From: Helopsaltes ochotensis
Taxonomy: Eukaryota; Chordata; Aves; Passeriformes; Locustellidae
Reading direction: 5' to 3'
DNA: 64,000 nt
Assembly (NCBI GenBank): GCA_013400155.1
Contig: VXBM01000430.1
Span: 601,236-665,235 of the forward strand
The notes under the pieces are model-generated. The model was not told the DNA's origin. It worked only from the letters and a program-made list of their open reading frames with translations, and ran no database searches. The translations under genes were made by a program, and so were the position numbers. Within the stretch, counting starts at the first letter, position 1. Every line of letters begins with the position of its first letter. Below are positions 12,828-26,696 of the stretch, piece after piece.

Positions 12828-15104
12828 AGACTGGAATTTATTACCCTGTCTAATAATCTGTGTACTCAGTGGAAAACAGCTGGACTTTGAAAAAAAAAAA
12901 AATGACTGCTCCTCTGCTGTGTATGCAATCTTTGTGTATGATGTAAATTTGTGAAATTATGCCAATCACTAGCAAAATAAGCATTTGTTTGGAATTAAAA
13001 TATGTTTGAATAAGAAAGAGAGGAGTTGGGAATTTTCTTTAACATTTTCAGAAGGCTTATGTCATTTTGTCCCATGAATTGCCTGTAACAAGTATTTTCA
13101 TTCCATCAGGATCATTACATATCTTTTTCACTTAATTGTTGTTAAATGCTAATTGGCCTATGGAGAAAATCCATTATCATTTGTCAAGGACAGAAATTAA
13201 ATTTATGTATTAACATTATCAAATCCAAGACGAGAAAGTTATTAATGTTTTAGCATAATTAAACCATTATTTCAGTGCTTTAGAATTCAGTATGTTACCT
13301 TTTATATCAGTGGTATTACAGGCTGTGTAGCATCTTCTTGCATTTGCTATGCAATCTGAGATGAAGATTGACTATGAAAGGTACAGGATGCCACAGGCTT
13401 TATGTGGTTATACATCTAATTAATGTCAAAATGGTTAAAGTGTTGGATAATGACTTTGGAATATTAATGAATACCTCATTAGAAATATCAACAATATACA
13501 AACTAGATTATCATTTTGGCCCTAACATTGATACAGAGAACTGTAGTGAAAGCACATAGTCATGTGCTCAGTTATCATACTTCTCTTAATCATCAAATCA
13601 ATTGCATGGGGAAATAAAGCTGTTTATGTGCAGTAGGTAACTCATCTGGGTTAAACATCATCTGAAATAGAAAAGGGAAGCTATTGAACCCAGTAAAACT
13701 GTTAAGAGAGAAGATAAATAACAATGGCAGGTTTGACTGGCTAATTTGTAGATTTGGGTTTTACTAAAATCATCTTGCACTGACAACTGTCCATAGGAGT
13801 TCTATTTTCAGTGCACTTTGTTGCTGGCACTCCAGATACACACAATCAGACAACTGCATCTCCACACTACTTTTCCCATTTCTTTCTGGGGTTGGAGTAC
13901 AAAGCATGTACTCAAACCGATTAAATGAAAGAAAGAACTTCATCCCTTAGCTTGGCTGGAACTAGTTTTCAGAATTACGAGGAATGAATGATCAAATTTA
14001 ATGAGTAGGACAAAAATTAGAATGCTGGTGTCAGAACACGGTGTCATCTTGTAGAAGGCAGTCTGGGGTTCATCGGACTTTAAGATTAAGATGCCTTGGT
14101 AGGGTAAAACAAAGCTGAAAAAAAGAAGAGGAGATAATGATGCTTAATTCTATGTTTTCTAATATTAAGAAAATATGCTCTTAATTTTACCATATCTTTC
14201 ATGGCAAGGAGAAGAAGACAAAAGGCCACCCAGATGAAAATAATTTAAAAGAGTAGGGAAAGGATACACAGAACAACAGGAAGAAATGAAACATAAGAAG
14301 TGTGACATGATTGTGGAATAATGGGAACAGAGAATGGAAAAATTTTGTTTGAATATGTAGACATTAATTGGAATGTAATTTCATGGTATGGAAATGACAA
14401 GATTATGTGATGTGATGGCTTCATTGGAAGTGGTGGGAGCAAGGCAATTTAGATACCTAGCAAACAAGTGACTGAACAGTTCAAAGGTATCAAATCAAGA
14501 AGAAACCAAAACTGTGAATCTGAATCCAGCTTGCACAAACTCAACCTTGATGGCAGTGCTCACCCCTCTGCTGCTGCCTTCAGAAGAGGGTAAATGACCT
14601 GGCTAAATGAGACTGGGCAGGCCCCCTGCCTCATGCAGAGATCACAAGCCTACTTCGGGCTGAGAAGAAATTCCAGTAATGTGTCATTCCGCCAATGAAA
14701 TGGATGATGAAACTCAGCTATATTCCCTTCATTCTCCAAAATGAGACCAACCCATAGGTTATATATTAATGATGGCCAAAAGGACACAAGCAGGTAAGTG
14801 ATGATATTGAGACAGAGGAGCATTGTCCTCACCACTTGTTACTCAGTTTAGAGACCTCTGATAACACTGATTCATTGCTTTAAGGAGGTGACAATAAAAC
14901 TCCAAATTTTGCTAATTGAAACAAATATTTTCTGCATCTTAATCATTAAATTTTGCTTTCCTTTTTTGATGGAGTCTTGAAAATAAAACAAGCAAATATC
15001 CCATGAAAACAAGTATAAAATAGACAATGCAAGACTGAATATGAGTCAATAGAAAAGTTAAATTAAATTTCTCTAAATTTCTTTTCTGAAGAAGAGAAGG
15101 TTGT

Positions 15105-15640
15105 GTGATTCTCCCCCTACACTCTGCTCTTGTGGGACCCCACCAGGAGTACTGGGTACCTGTCTGATGTCCCCAATATAATAAGGACACAGAACTGTTG
15201 GAGCAACTTCAGAGAGGGCCATAAAGTTGACAAAAGTACTGGAGCACCTCCCCTAAGAAGTCAGGCTGGGAAAATGGGGCTCTTAGGTCTGGAGAAGAGA
15301 AGGTTACGTGGCAAGCTCATAGCAACCCTCCAGTGTCTGAAGGGGTTTACAGGTAAGCCAGAGAGGGACACTTCATCAGGAATTGTAGTGCTAGGAAAAG
15401 GAGTAATAAATAAAAATTTAAATGGGAAAGTTTCGATTAGATATTAGGAAGAAATTATTTTCTGTGAGGGTAGTGAGGTGCTGGAAAACTTGCCCAGAAA
15501 AGTTATGTGTTCTCCATCCCGGTCAGTGTTCAGTGCCACGTTCAATGGGAGATTGAGAAACTGGTCTAATGGGAGATGTCCCTGTCCATGGGTATTCTTT
15601 AAGATCCCTTCCAACCCAAACAATTCTATCGTTCTATGAA
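15105..15640 (+). mobile_element. CR1 LINE fragment with 3' end
   Basis: A degraded plus-strand CR1 with the late ORF2 region. CTGGAGAAGAGAAGGTTACG at 15290 is the LEKRRLRG-coding block and GATTAGATATTAGGAAG near 15435 is the LDIRK block. The 3' end AACAATTCTATCGTTCTATG lies at 15619-15638, including the short ATTCTATG-type repeat typical of CR1 termini. The frame at 15130-15447 includes KMGLLGLEKRRLRGKL. Stops and indels make it non-functional. Confidence 0.88.
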
Positions 15641-18600
15641 ATTAGAGATTAACAATGTAAATCTTACATAGAAATGAAAACTGTTTTTTTAATTAATTCA
15701 TAAGTATTGAAAGGGAAGAGGAAATTTAAAAGAGTTTTAGAGACTGGTTTAATGCTAATGAAATAAATATCCGATAAAAAAGACAGAAATTAAGAGAAGT
15801 GAAAACGTTTGGGAATTTTTTACAAAAGACAAAAAATATTTGGTTTGAGTTGTGTGGGAGGTTTCATTTAGCTTTTTTTATTATTATTTCAGTTCAACTG
15901 AAAGGTTTAGAGATAGAGAAGAAATCAGTCAAAATACTGTGACCTGAAGACCAAAGAAGTGAAACTAAATTTATAAGTGTACAACACTGGAAATAAAGCA
16001 AAGATAAAGGAAAGATAAAACACTGAACATTTGAAAAAATGCATCTATCTGGGTAGTTATGATTTTTAATGGGAAAAGAAATCACTTAGAAGAGGTGTTG
16101 CATAGACTAGAGTAGATGATACAGATCTATGAAAAATGAAAAAGTCTTCCCTTTCAAATCTATAATATTACTAGGATGAGATTACTAACTTTAGGAAAGA
16201 ACCTAAATCTGATGGTCCTAATCAAACTACAAGAAGATAATTGGATCCAATTCAAAAGTGGATGCTTCACAAAAGAGCATTTTCGCAAACTCTCAGAAAC
16301 AAGATGCTCATGATGTCAAACTGTAATATAATCCCTTTTGAAAGGAAGGAATGGAAATGAATGTTGTTAACAAATTATATTCATACTCAATTGCTGTTCA
16401 TCTAAGTCATCTTTAAGTAAGTCAATTAATGAGGTTGGGAAAACACCAAACACAAATCATACCATCAATGTAAGTAAATTATGATTTGTCCATACAAAAT
16501 AGATAATTCCTTGGAAGGCACAGTAATGAATAGGTATCATGCTTTTGGAACCTCTTTTCGCATAGATATTTTCCATGTCATTCTGTTCCTTTGTGCTGGC
16601 ACATGACCTTTAGTCCTAAAAGTACTCAATACGTCTGTATCTTTCCATTTGTTTCTTCCTCCCAAGAGGGTACTTTATTATTTTCATTCCAGCTCTGAGC
16701 AGAATAGTATTTTTTTTTAGTCTAAAACCACCTCTTTATGGGTGTATAAGCAGTATAACATGCAATGTTATGGAGCAATGGAAGTGCCATCCATCACTTT
16801 GAAATCTGAGGTTACAATTCAGAACCCAGAATGTACAACAGTATCAGGAATATTGGAGCATTTCCTCCATGCAAAAATTGTAGTTGCTTCTCTGATCCCA
16901 TGAAGTTGCTCAGCAGATTAAATTGCTTATGTTCAAGGTTTAATTCTAACCTAACCCCTTTCTATGGCAATTATTTTCCTTGTCACAACTCACAATTACT
17001 GGTAAAAACATTCTGAAATTGGTTTCTGCATTGCAAAATAAGCAAAACTGTTCAATTGTTTTGAATAACAAAAACATTTTTTGAGGAAATCTTTCCACCA
17101 TTTGTAAAAACATTCAAATCCATAAATTTTCCAAATTAACTAAATTAATTTGAAATAGAACTATTCTATGTGCATTATGAAGATGTGATATACTTGTTTT
17201 ATCTTGTTAAGCAGCAACTTTTACTTTTCAATGTCATTTATATTACTCATTGAAATGTAAGTCAACTGGAGTATAGTTAAAGTCTGTTGAACATTTTCAA
17301 AATGGCCAGTCTTCCATGAAGAATCAGATTTTTCTTCTGAGCAATAAAGGTTATTAATATACAACTTGGGTGTGCTTATTGGTCAAGGAGTCATGAAAGT
17401 TTTAGATTCTCATTAGAAAGATAGTCCAGTCCAGAAATATCTGTACCTTGCCTGCCCTTTCTCCTTCACTAACAAAACTGAGATCTTTTCCTAGTTAAAC
17501 AGCAGCTAGAACTCGGAGCAGGCTATACGTTTCATCCTGGCCCACTGATATTTATTTCTGAGTTCTTATGCAGTGTTCTCTATTGTTGTGAAAATATTCA
17601 TTCCTCCAGCATAATTTCTGAAACTTTATTTAACAGTTTGCCTCATCAGTATACTTACAGAAACACACACATGTATACTAAAATATTTTTTGATCTGTTT
17701 CCCTAGAAAACCTGTATATTCAAAATATATCGATATTGAATACTTCCATGAAACTGTCTTCTTCTGTTGAACACTTTTCATTATTCATATATCTGGTTGA
17801 ATATTACATAAATTCTTGAACAGTCATTGCATGTCTTAGCCCAGCACGCTTCTTCAGATGTGGTGAAAATACTTACCACATCCTAAGTTTGAAAAACTAA
17901 TAAAGGGAAACATTGACTTTTACTTGCAGTTCGTTTGATTTCTTGTAAAAGAGTGTAAGTTCCAAAAACATTTGTCTTTGTTATTCCAAGAAAAAAAATA
18001 TTCAAAATGGGACTACTCTTTATTCTTTTTTGTTCTTAACTTGTGATTCCTTGTCCCTACAGGTCTTTCTCCTAAGAAGAGATGCTAGACTGAAAGCTAC
18101 CTACATGATGGACCTGTAAGCAGTCATGCATTTCCTTATCTGTATCTCATGCCTCAGCTCCACTGGACTCTCAGAATGAAGTGCTGCAGTCATTTGCATG
18201 CACAGTTGCATCTTCATTCCAACGGCTCAGATCTGCATGTTGGGAGTGCACGTACCTTATGATCGTAGTTATGATTAGGGGACCAGGCATTACAGAGAGT
18301 GTGGAAAATTCATTCTTTTTTCACTATAAGCATTGCTCCTCCTAAGGGCTGATGCCATTGTATCATTCACACCTGAATCGTCTTTCAAGGAATCACGTTG
18401 CAAACCTGAATTGTTATTGATCATCTTTTTCCCTTGCACTGAGAATATTCTGGCCCTGTATGACAAATAAGTATTGTCAGCAGTGTGTGGTACTGCTGTG
18501 TGTTAATTGCTACACAGAGGGGTAACATCTCTTGTTTCCTGTCTGACAGACTACATGCATCCAGCTGGAATGACAACAGTTGAATGAATGGCAGCTTACT

Positions 18601-21600
18601 TTCCTTGAGAGTAATGAGAGAGTCCTTTACCTACCTTGAGGGTCATGAGAGAGATTGAAAGCATGCTACAAATATCTTCCCTTTCACTGGAAATTTCTGC
18701 ATCCTCCATCTGTGCAAGTATTGAGTCTCTTCAGATCTTCCTGCTGTACTTTCAGTGTAGGGAAATAAGTATTCCTGTTGCTGAAACTTTTTCCTCTACA
18801 TTATCATTTGGTCTGTCCTGTGGTCCAAATTCCTTCAGTTTTACTCCAATCCTTATGCTGAATCACTGATATGCAATTTTCATTCCCTTTTGTGGGAAAA
18901 TCAATTGCCCTCTTTAACCTGGATGCACGACACCTGACTTTTCTTTGTCTTTCAATTGAAAATTTAATTTGAAATTTTTAATTTATCTTTAATCACAGTT
19001 TTTTTTCACTATCCACAAAATTAATGAGTTCCCAGCTCTAGCAAAAATGTTCTTCTGATGCTTAATTTCAGACAGAAAAAATCTTTGTATCATTTCATTT
19101 TCTAAGGGTGAAGTACTTATCTAATAATTTCATTAGTTGTGCCCATGTTTCAGATGCAATTTCTGACAGTATTTTCACAGATATGTCAATTCTTATGTGT
19201 CAGACACTAGTGATTCATGACACTCTATTCTGAGTTACTTTGAAGGCCCAATCTTAACTCTTTGTAACATGTACGTGTGACCCTCTTCTACATCTATGTA
19301 CCAGGTGACGTATTCACTAACATATACAAATACATTTTTATCTGGAAGTCCAGAATTCTGTTCTGTTTCTATAATTCTCTGATAATTTCCTTTTCCCTGT
19401 GTTTTTAATTACTGTAATGTTTGCTTATTAATCAAGATTTCTTGTTCTGAGTGTCCTTAAACTGGTAACTTCCATTTTACTTCATTACTTTATTGCTAGA
19501 AAAAAAAATGAGATGTTCATTAAAATTTGTGATCTTTGTCAAGACAGCCATTTATTCAAATGCTAAAAGCAGACCCAGATATGTCCCTTCATAATTTCTA
19601 TTCCTTCATCCAATTGTTTTCATTTTAATAAAATCATTAAAGCAGGCTGGATTTGCCAGCAATGAAGAGGTCTTAGGGATGGGAAGAAAGAACACAGTAT
19701 CTGAAGTGTGCCTGAAGAGTCTAAGGTATCTTAGTGAGCAGAAAGAATTAAGTGAGAGTCAGAAACCATGGCAAGATGTGTATATTTGAGGGGAGGGTGT
19801 TTCACAAACATAAACATTCATGGATCATAAACACAAACATTCCTCCCTCTGCTCTGATCTCAGCAGGATTTTGCAACTCTCTCCTCAGGCTTTCCCTTCC
19901 TTCACGTAATACCCTGTGGTGACCCATCCTCACCTCTCCATGTGTTTGTTCCCCTTTCTGAAAATGTGTTTGTATTTTCTCACAAAGGCTGGCTTTTCCA
20001 ATTATTTATTATTAACTACTGTGTCTGCAAATGCTCAGCTTTAAGATGCAGTAAAGTGTTATGCATAAGACTATGGATTTCTGCAAAAATAGATTTTGAA
20101 AATGGGATAAAGGCAATTTTGAGAAGCAAGTGATGACCAAAACACACAAAATAAAATGTCAGATTCTAATTTCTTACTTCTCAGTTGGACAATAACCCTT
20201 TTTCCCCTTGAAAGTTGTAGTGAAAAGTCTGAATGCTGAATTAACCCTGATTTTCTTTGCTGTACACTAAACCACAGGAAATGTGAAAGCAGGAAGATCA
20301 TTTGTCAGGCAGATTATGTTAGAGGTAAGTCAATTCTAACTGTGTTCTCTATTATTGCAACTAGTGTATAAATAGAGCTGTGTGACCTAAGAGTGTACAT
20401 CTGATTTTTTTACTGGAGAGTAACAGTACAGACAGAATGCCTGTAAAAAAACGAAATTTATATCTCAGTTGGAAAAGACAAGAAGTAGATCCCATCTTGT
20501 TGCCCTTGCTACAACTAATGCAATTTTAAAAAAACCTGCTGTCTGCTCAGCCAGAAGGCACATTCTTCAGCAATTTGCTTGAGGGTGTTGAAAAACACTA
20601 CTAGAAGCACTGGTAAGAATGGCAGTTAAGTTTCAATAGAAATAATTGGAAAATAGTTGGAAAATAAAATTCGGGAAAGAAAAAAATTTGTAAAGATATA
20701 TATAAGTTGATAAAATGAAAACCCCAAACATGTTCATAGGACACTGGCTTCACCTAGGGGTTTTAATTGCAGTAACTCTGAGTTTGTAAAAACATCTAGG
20801 TTCTTTCTTCTCCAGAATATAAACATGTACTTTCCAATTCATTAGGTACTGCCTGGTTGAAGTGCAAACCATTTTGAATTAAAGACAAATTAATTCCATT
20901 GACATAAATGAAAAGTAGGTCAGATCATAGGTAAAATTAAAACTAAAATCCAGGACAGCTATATTCACTGCAAAAATTGCAGCTATAATTTCCATTCCTA
21001 AAATATTTTTATATTTGTTACTTGACTCTTGTTCATTAGATTGCTGAATTTCCTAGAAAATTGGGCTTTCTATGAAATAAACCTTATAGTTACATTAGTT
21101 GGGATTAAAATCATTTTTAAGTATAAAATAATCTCAATAAGCCAAATATTTAGGCCACTTATTCAAAACTGAAGCTTTTGCATTAGGGTCAGACTGACAG
21201 TGGTGAATATTAGTCCCCTCAGTAGAGTTCCCAGTTTAGGACAGTGAACTGGCCTATTCATTAAAGATCAGCTACATAACTTCTGACAATTCAAATCCAG
21301 TTAGGTGTTTCAAATCAGTCATGAATTAACCAAGGTGATAAAAATAGCTACTTTTAGCAATTGGACACAGACTCATGAATTTAAAATCAAGTTTCAGTTT
21401 TACAACACCCATGCCTCTTCATTTCTTTCTCTGTCCCTCAATTTGACATATTTATGAAAGACAGTATTTATAGAAGCATTGCCAAAAATTAAGGGTAGCC
21501 TTCTCAGTGTCTCTACTGTGATCATGCTAAATTTTAAAGTGTGTAATAATGATAGAAAAAAAAATGCTTCGAACATAAATATGAGATTATATATTACTGT

Positions 21601-22899
21601 TAAATGTGCAGAGATTCCTCTGGAAAATGGAGCAGTGTTTCTGGAGTTAGATTAGATTTAATCTGTATAATGTAGAAGATGAATAAAATATTCTAAAATT
21701 AACATATTTAAAGTGCAGGCTTGTTTGCCTGCTTGGGGTTTTTCTTTGTGATATATACATGCAAGCTGAGGTAAGTAATTTTTTTATGTACCCATCTGGA
21801 ACCAAAGACCTTAATGATTCAAGAACAAAGCAGATTTGATGCACTATTGATTTTCTACCTCAGCAATAGAAAAACAATTGCTCTATGCAAAGATCTGTTT
21901 TTCTGGGTTTCTGCCATCAGCGTTTCTTATGTTTATGTAATGTAGTATTTACATACAAAAAGAATTTCACACAAGGTTGAAAACAAAAGAAAAATACTCT
22001 TTCCTAGGAACTTCAGGGAAGTCTTCATATTGCAAAATAACTTTTGAAAGGCATTGAATGCATTTTCCAGTATTAAGTGTCTGCACTTCTCTGGAGTACA
22101 TAACTGCATGCACTCTCACTTCCCTGCTCTCAGAGCACGTGCTGGTCCAGCTGCGGTGGTGCGCTGAGTTTCCCTTCGTAGAAGCCTTGAATGCAAGGGG
22201 TTTGCCTTAAGCTTTCCTGAATCTAACTGTGGTTTGTGTGAGAGGCATCAGCCGTCTGAGCAGTTTGGAAAATCATTCCCAATGTCCTGAGGAATAATAA
22301 CAAGCTCTGTAAAGGCAACTCCTGGCTGCAATGCACCTGAGCCCAAAAGAGTTTGTCTCCGTTGTAGGATTTCTTTGCCTGTGATCTGCAGACAGTTTGT
22401 AGCTCTTCAGAAGTGGAGAACAAATCACAGAAGCAGTTACAGTGTAACCTTCCTGTGATATATTGTCCTATAAGGGTTATTTTACAGCAGCATTCACAAG
22501 TCACTAAAAAGTCCAAGACAGAGCGGTAATTTAAGTGTTTATAGGTGCAGACAGCAGAACATTTAACGCAACAATCCCATCAGTTCATAAATCATTACAG
22601 GTGAAACTGCCTCCAGTTCATTACAAAGTTCAAGAGTAATACCCTGTTGAAACAGTATTTGACACTATACAGAAACCTGAAGCATTTATGCATGCTGAAA
22701 ATAATAACTACCTTTCTTCAAAAGGTCTGTTGCAAAACCCCCTAGAAGATATGTCATTACATTTCGCTGCCGAATTTAATACTATCTCATTTATTATGGA
22801 TTGCAAACAGAAATGTGTTCCTTTACAAAGCTGATCAAAATTCAAACTGAACATTTTCCAAAATGAGTGTTTTATGGAACTATTAATAGGATTCAACTG
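15641..22899. other. unique AT-rich DNA
   Basis: I recognise no gene or repeat family here. There is a diverged two-copy repeat (CCTTGAGAGTAATGAGAGAG at 18603-18622 against 18634-18653) and little else. The GC-richer patch at about 22080-22500 carries a 97-codon minus-strand frame without recognisable domain, so I leave it uncalled. Confidence 0.6.
18603..18653. repeat. two-copy short repeat, 31-bp offset
   Basis: CCTTGAGAGTAATGAGAGAG at 18603 recurs with two substitutions at 18634. Confidence 0.7.
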
Positions 22900-23570
22900 A
22901 CTGTTTGAGCCCTGGGGTGGTGTGAGAGAATGAAAGCCTGAAAGAGTTAATGTAAACCTGAAGCCCTTAATGTCTTAAACACTGGCAGAAGAGAATGTTA
23001 CCATGCCAACGAGATAAGGTGCAGTTAAAAAAGAGCATCTTGCGGAGGCAGGATGGCGATTTTCTAGGACCAACTTCCTTATCTTGGGTAGCTATAGCTA
23101 AAAACAAGTTTGAGACAGCAGTGTATTTGAATCTTTTTTAGGGAGAGGAACTGAAATCATGAGACCCCTTCTGAAAAGTTTGAGAATAAGAAGATGCAGC
23201 TGCGGAGGACAAGTCTGTAAATAGCACAGCTGAGAAGGGCTGTTTGTGTACCTACCATCCAGAGGAACTGGACCAAGGATGGCTCTGGAACCCTGGGCGG
23301 TGGCCTGGATATTTATTGTACTTCTGTTTTCCTATCTTTTCTTCTTTCTGTTTTCCTCTTCCTAAAAGTTTAATTTGCTTCTGCCAGGGGCAGTTCAGAA
23401 ATGCCTGTTACAATGTGTTATTCAGGAGGTTTACTCCACAGGCTGTACAGAAATGTCTAAATTGTTGCTGCCACAGGCTGTTTGATGTATCAAAAGGTTT
23501 CAACCTTTATGCCATAAATAAAAACTTTTAAATTATTGTTTGGTGTTGTTTTGCCTTAATTTACCTCAGG
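22900..23570 (+). mobile_element. possible solo LTR or unclassified retroelement
   Basis: The block differs in texture from its AT-rich surroundings. It ends with a strong poly(A) signal pair (ATAAATAAAAAC, about 23514-23525) followed by a GT-rich downstream element (TTGTTTGGTGTTGTTTTG), as in an LTR R/U5. A CR1 3' tail begins about 50 bases downstream. I could not find TG...CA ends with a matching target duplication, nor a clear TATA box, so the LTR reading is tentative. A 3' UTR of an unseen transcript is the main alternative. The 95-codon frame at 23244-23531 has no recognisable domain. Confidence 0.3.
23514..23550 (+). terminator. polyadenylation signal with GT-rich downstream element
   Basis: AATAAA within CATAAATAAAAAC is followed after about 15 bases by a G/T-rich stretch. 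Together these form a good eukaryotic cleavage and polyadenylation site by sequence. Use is not shown. Confidence 0.45.
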
Positions 23571-23624
23571 GAAATCTTGAATGTCAGCTGCCTCTGAGTA
23601 GGCAGTCCAGGACAGACCTTGAGT

Positions 23625-23708
23625 TGACAAGGTAGTGTTTGGTCATAGGCTGGACTTGAAGATCTCAAAGGTCTTTCCCAACCTAGCTGATTCCATGATC
23701 CTGTGATC
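23625..23708 (+). mobile_element. CR1 3' tail, short remnant
   Basis: This stub holds only the last 80 or so bases of a CR1: GGACTTGAAGATCTCAAAGG, then TTTCCCAACCTAGCTGATTC, then CCATGATCCTGTGATC. These match the usual GGTCTTTTCCAACC...TTCTATGATTCTGTGAT terminus. Very short 5'-truncated stubs are common for CR1. Confidence 0.75.
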
Positions 23709-26596
23709 ACAACTCTGATTCATTCCTTCAGCACTGGTATCGTCTACCTGAGGAGTGTTCCCATTCTGTGGTCTAAAATTATAATATAATGGCTTTTTCT
23801 TCCTCCTTTTCTTTTTTTTACGTTTTCTCACATTACACTTCTTCTATTCATGACATTTTTCTTTGCCCAGCCTCATCTCTACCTCTGCTCTCCAATCTCA
23901 TTTAACTCTGTCTCTTCATACCTTCTGTCTGATGACACAAGACCACTTGTTAACCTCTTCTCATCAGGATTTCAACAATTTGGTCTATAGTCCTTCTCCA
24001 GAAGAACTTTATCTACAGTATCAAGCAAAACCAGCACATGAGTTCCTCTGAAAAAGCATACTTATGAAGTTTTTTTTTTTTTTTCTCCTTTAATCTTGTA
24101 TTTCTTTCAAAGACAATGAATGTCATTGACAGTCTTTCTCTTTACTTCCATATGCCTGGGTTTCAACACACATGAGTCTGATGAATAAAAACGTGTGCGC
24201 TATACATTCAACATGAATGTATCCAATAGAAGCAAATAAGATTAGGGAGAGGCAAACTATGCAAAGCAGCATTATTCTATTGATTTCAGTGGAACTATAC
24301 TGATTTATACATTTTGCAAATGTCTTGTCCTAGAAATAAATTTAATTAACTTACATCAAAGATCAGTGTCCCACAGAAGAAATGTGCCACCTGCTGCACC
24401 CACCTTATGGGCCACATGACTTAGAGGAAGAAGTGGTGATCAGTAGAGTAATATAAGAGCCGGTATACTGAGGAACCAAAAGATGGTTCTTTCCAACCAA
24501 TTTTATAATTTCATATTTACCATTCCACTTGAACAGTTCACAGTAGATTCTGAACCACAGAATCAGAAAATAGAGGTTGCTAAGTCTTTCCTCTGTTCCA
24601 TATTCACACGTTTTTCATTTTTTTCTCTTTCCAGTTAATTTGGTTTTGCAAAACTGTCAATGCGTCCTAAAAGAGCCTAATTACAAGATTTGCCTCAAAG
24701 GATTAAGATAATAATAAATATAACCAGAAAAGTATTAAACTAATGCTATGACCTGGAGACAACGGTAAAAATTCTAACTGTAGTCTGGTTTTACCTAGTA
24801 GCATTGGCTTCTTTGTAAACCTTATTTGAAGACAGATTTTCCTATGGATTTTATTCAAAGAATGATTCTCATATTCTGGCTGATGTTTATGATACTGATA
24901 GATTGTATTCACTGTCAAGAAAACATAGTTTTTGAAAGCACAGAAACAGGCAAATAATAAAAGAAGTGTGAAGTATGTTCACACAAATTGTGCCAGAGAC
25001 AGACTGACTGATTGATTGAAAAGACCAAATGTTACTGCTAAGTGTTCATTTTTTCTAATTTAACAAAAAAAGTAAAGAACATTTTGTTATTTTTAAACTG
25101 TTAAGCTTCAGTCAGATTCCAAGAGTAAACAATTCTCATTTCTCACCTAAAAGGAGTTGAGTAAGATTATGTCAAGAAGAGCAAAAACTGTGAATGAACC
25201 GTAAGAATTGTCTGTCAAAGTCTGTAGTTCACAGTTTAGGTGTTATAAGAGGTTACTGATAAGTTTCTTAGTATGAAACAAACTGACTTGTTTTCTCCCT
25301 GTATTTTTGAGACATGTCGGTTTTGTAGAGTTCTCCAAGGTTTCAGCAATATTTTGGGAAGACTGTGGTGGTTTATGTCCTTATAAGTAAGTGAAGCCAC
25401 AGTAAACCAAAAGAATAAGCTGAAACTTCTTTGAGCCTTAACATATGAACAGAAAGTTATCTACAGATCAACTCTGATCAATCTGTACTTGATGCATAGA
25501 ATTTGTTGGATCAAGCAATGACACTAGAGTAAAAAAAGCAAGAACTGCACCCATTAGGCACAAGGTAATCAGGAATCACTCTCAGCTGAGTGTGAGCAAT
25601 AAAGAAATAGAAATCTATTTATGAGGTATAAACTAACATAAACTTTCAAATTCCCGCATGCACACTTTCTCCCATCCTCTTCTGTTTTTCTTTCATTTCA
25701 GGAGTAGAAGCAAGAAAGAAAAAGGGGTGAGAATTTGGTTCATGCATGCTCCCTCTCTTAATAGGGAGAAATAGCTAGGAAGAAAACACTGAAAGGTTTT
25801 GAAGTTGGAAGTATTTGATCAAATTTTGTGCTGAAGTTCAGGGTTTAAAAAATTAAGTTAGTTTTTTAAATGATTATCAAATCCACAACAAAAAGAGCAA
25901 ATTCAGAACTCAATACAGAACACAGGTTTATAAACCTCAAGCATGAAAAAAGATGTCAAGTATATTTGTGCAATTCTAACAGATTTACACAAAGTGATTA
26001 GTCATCAGAATCTCTGATACCCTTTGTTATATCTTCACAAAACCAATCTTTTCCTGTTGCTGAGTTTCTTGTGAATCAGTAAGGTTTGTTTGATTGTGAC
26101 AATACCTTGAAATGCATATGACAAATACATACTTGTCACAGCAGAAAAGCCATACATTGATCTCTGGTAAAAATCTACCTCAAAACTTTAAATGCAAATT
26201 TGTGCAGTCTGAACAGCTTTGTTTATTTGGTGTTATGAAGTCAAACCTGCATGCCTGCATTTTTTAGCAGCCATTAATTGCTGTCTCGCACTGTTCTCTC
26301 TGCCTTCCACTTCATTAATCACAGGACAGTGGTAGGCCAAGGGCTGCCTGATGGGAGCATCTAAACTATAAGGAGCAAGTTTTCTGCTTCTGCTCAAAAT
26401 TGTGAAGTAAGCTGCCCTTCCAACATTCTTTTAGTTGTATAAAAATTGTTATTTAAAAAGCTATTTTGGAAACTGAGCTTTCTCAGTCATAGTGAAAGGC
26501 ACTATATTATGTCTAATATCTACCCACCTTGGCTGTGGATAACCCATGCTGGGACAGAAACACCTCGGAATGACTGGGTCCTGGGTGGGGCTCAAG

Positions 26597-26696
26597 TATA
26601 AAATGCAGCAAAAACAATGGGAGCTGAACCTGGGGAAAGAGACTTCCTAAATATTTGTTGAACGGACTATGTCTTTTTTAGATATGAATCAATAAA
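26597..26696 (+). promoter_or_regulatory. TATA box followed by AATAAA (LTR-like pair)
   Basis: TATAAAA at 26597-26603 is preceded by a G-rich stretch (CTGGGTGGGGCTC) and followed by AATAAAAG at 26691. The 90-base spacing is what a compact LTR shows, but no edges or target duplication are visible. The pair may be chance in AT-rich DNA. Confidence 0.25.

Larger units (their letters stand above)
9253..15104. other. unique AT-rich DNA with simple repeats
   Basis: No gene is recognised. It contains a TTTG repeat (9417-9460), an ACAT-type repeat (10766-10794) and the long A-tract (12742-12825), each listed separately. Frames are all 83 codons or less. The 83-codon lysine-rich frame at 12703 is only a translation of the A-tract. 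Confidence 0.6.

Noticed and set aside
12703..12954. 83-codon lysine-rich open frame
   Set aside because: It is a translation of the 84-base A-tract, with no other protein-like content.
22223..22516. 97-codon minus-strand frame with several cysteines
   Set aside because: No family signature or exon structure that I can defend; the cysteines do not form a recognisable zinc-binding pattern.
25368..25420. TGTGGTGGTTTATG, resembling an ERVL LTR start
   Set aside because: Only about 15 bases fit; no poly(A) signal, second end or target duplication could be found.
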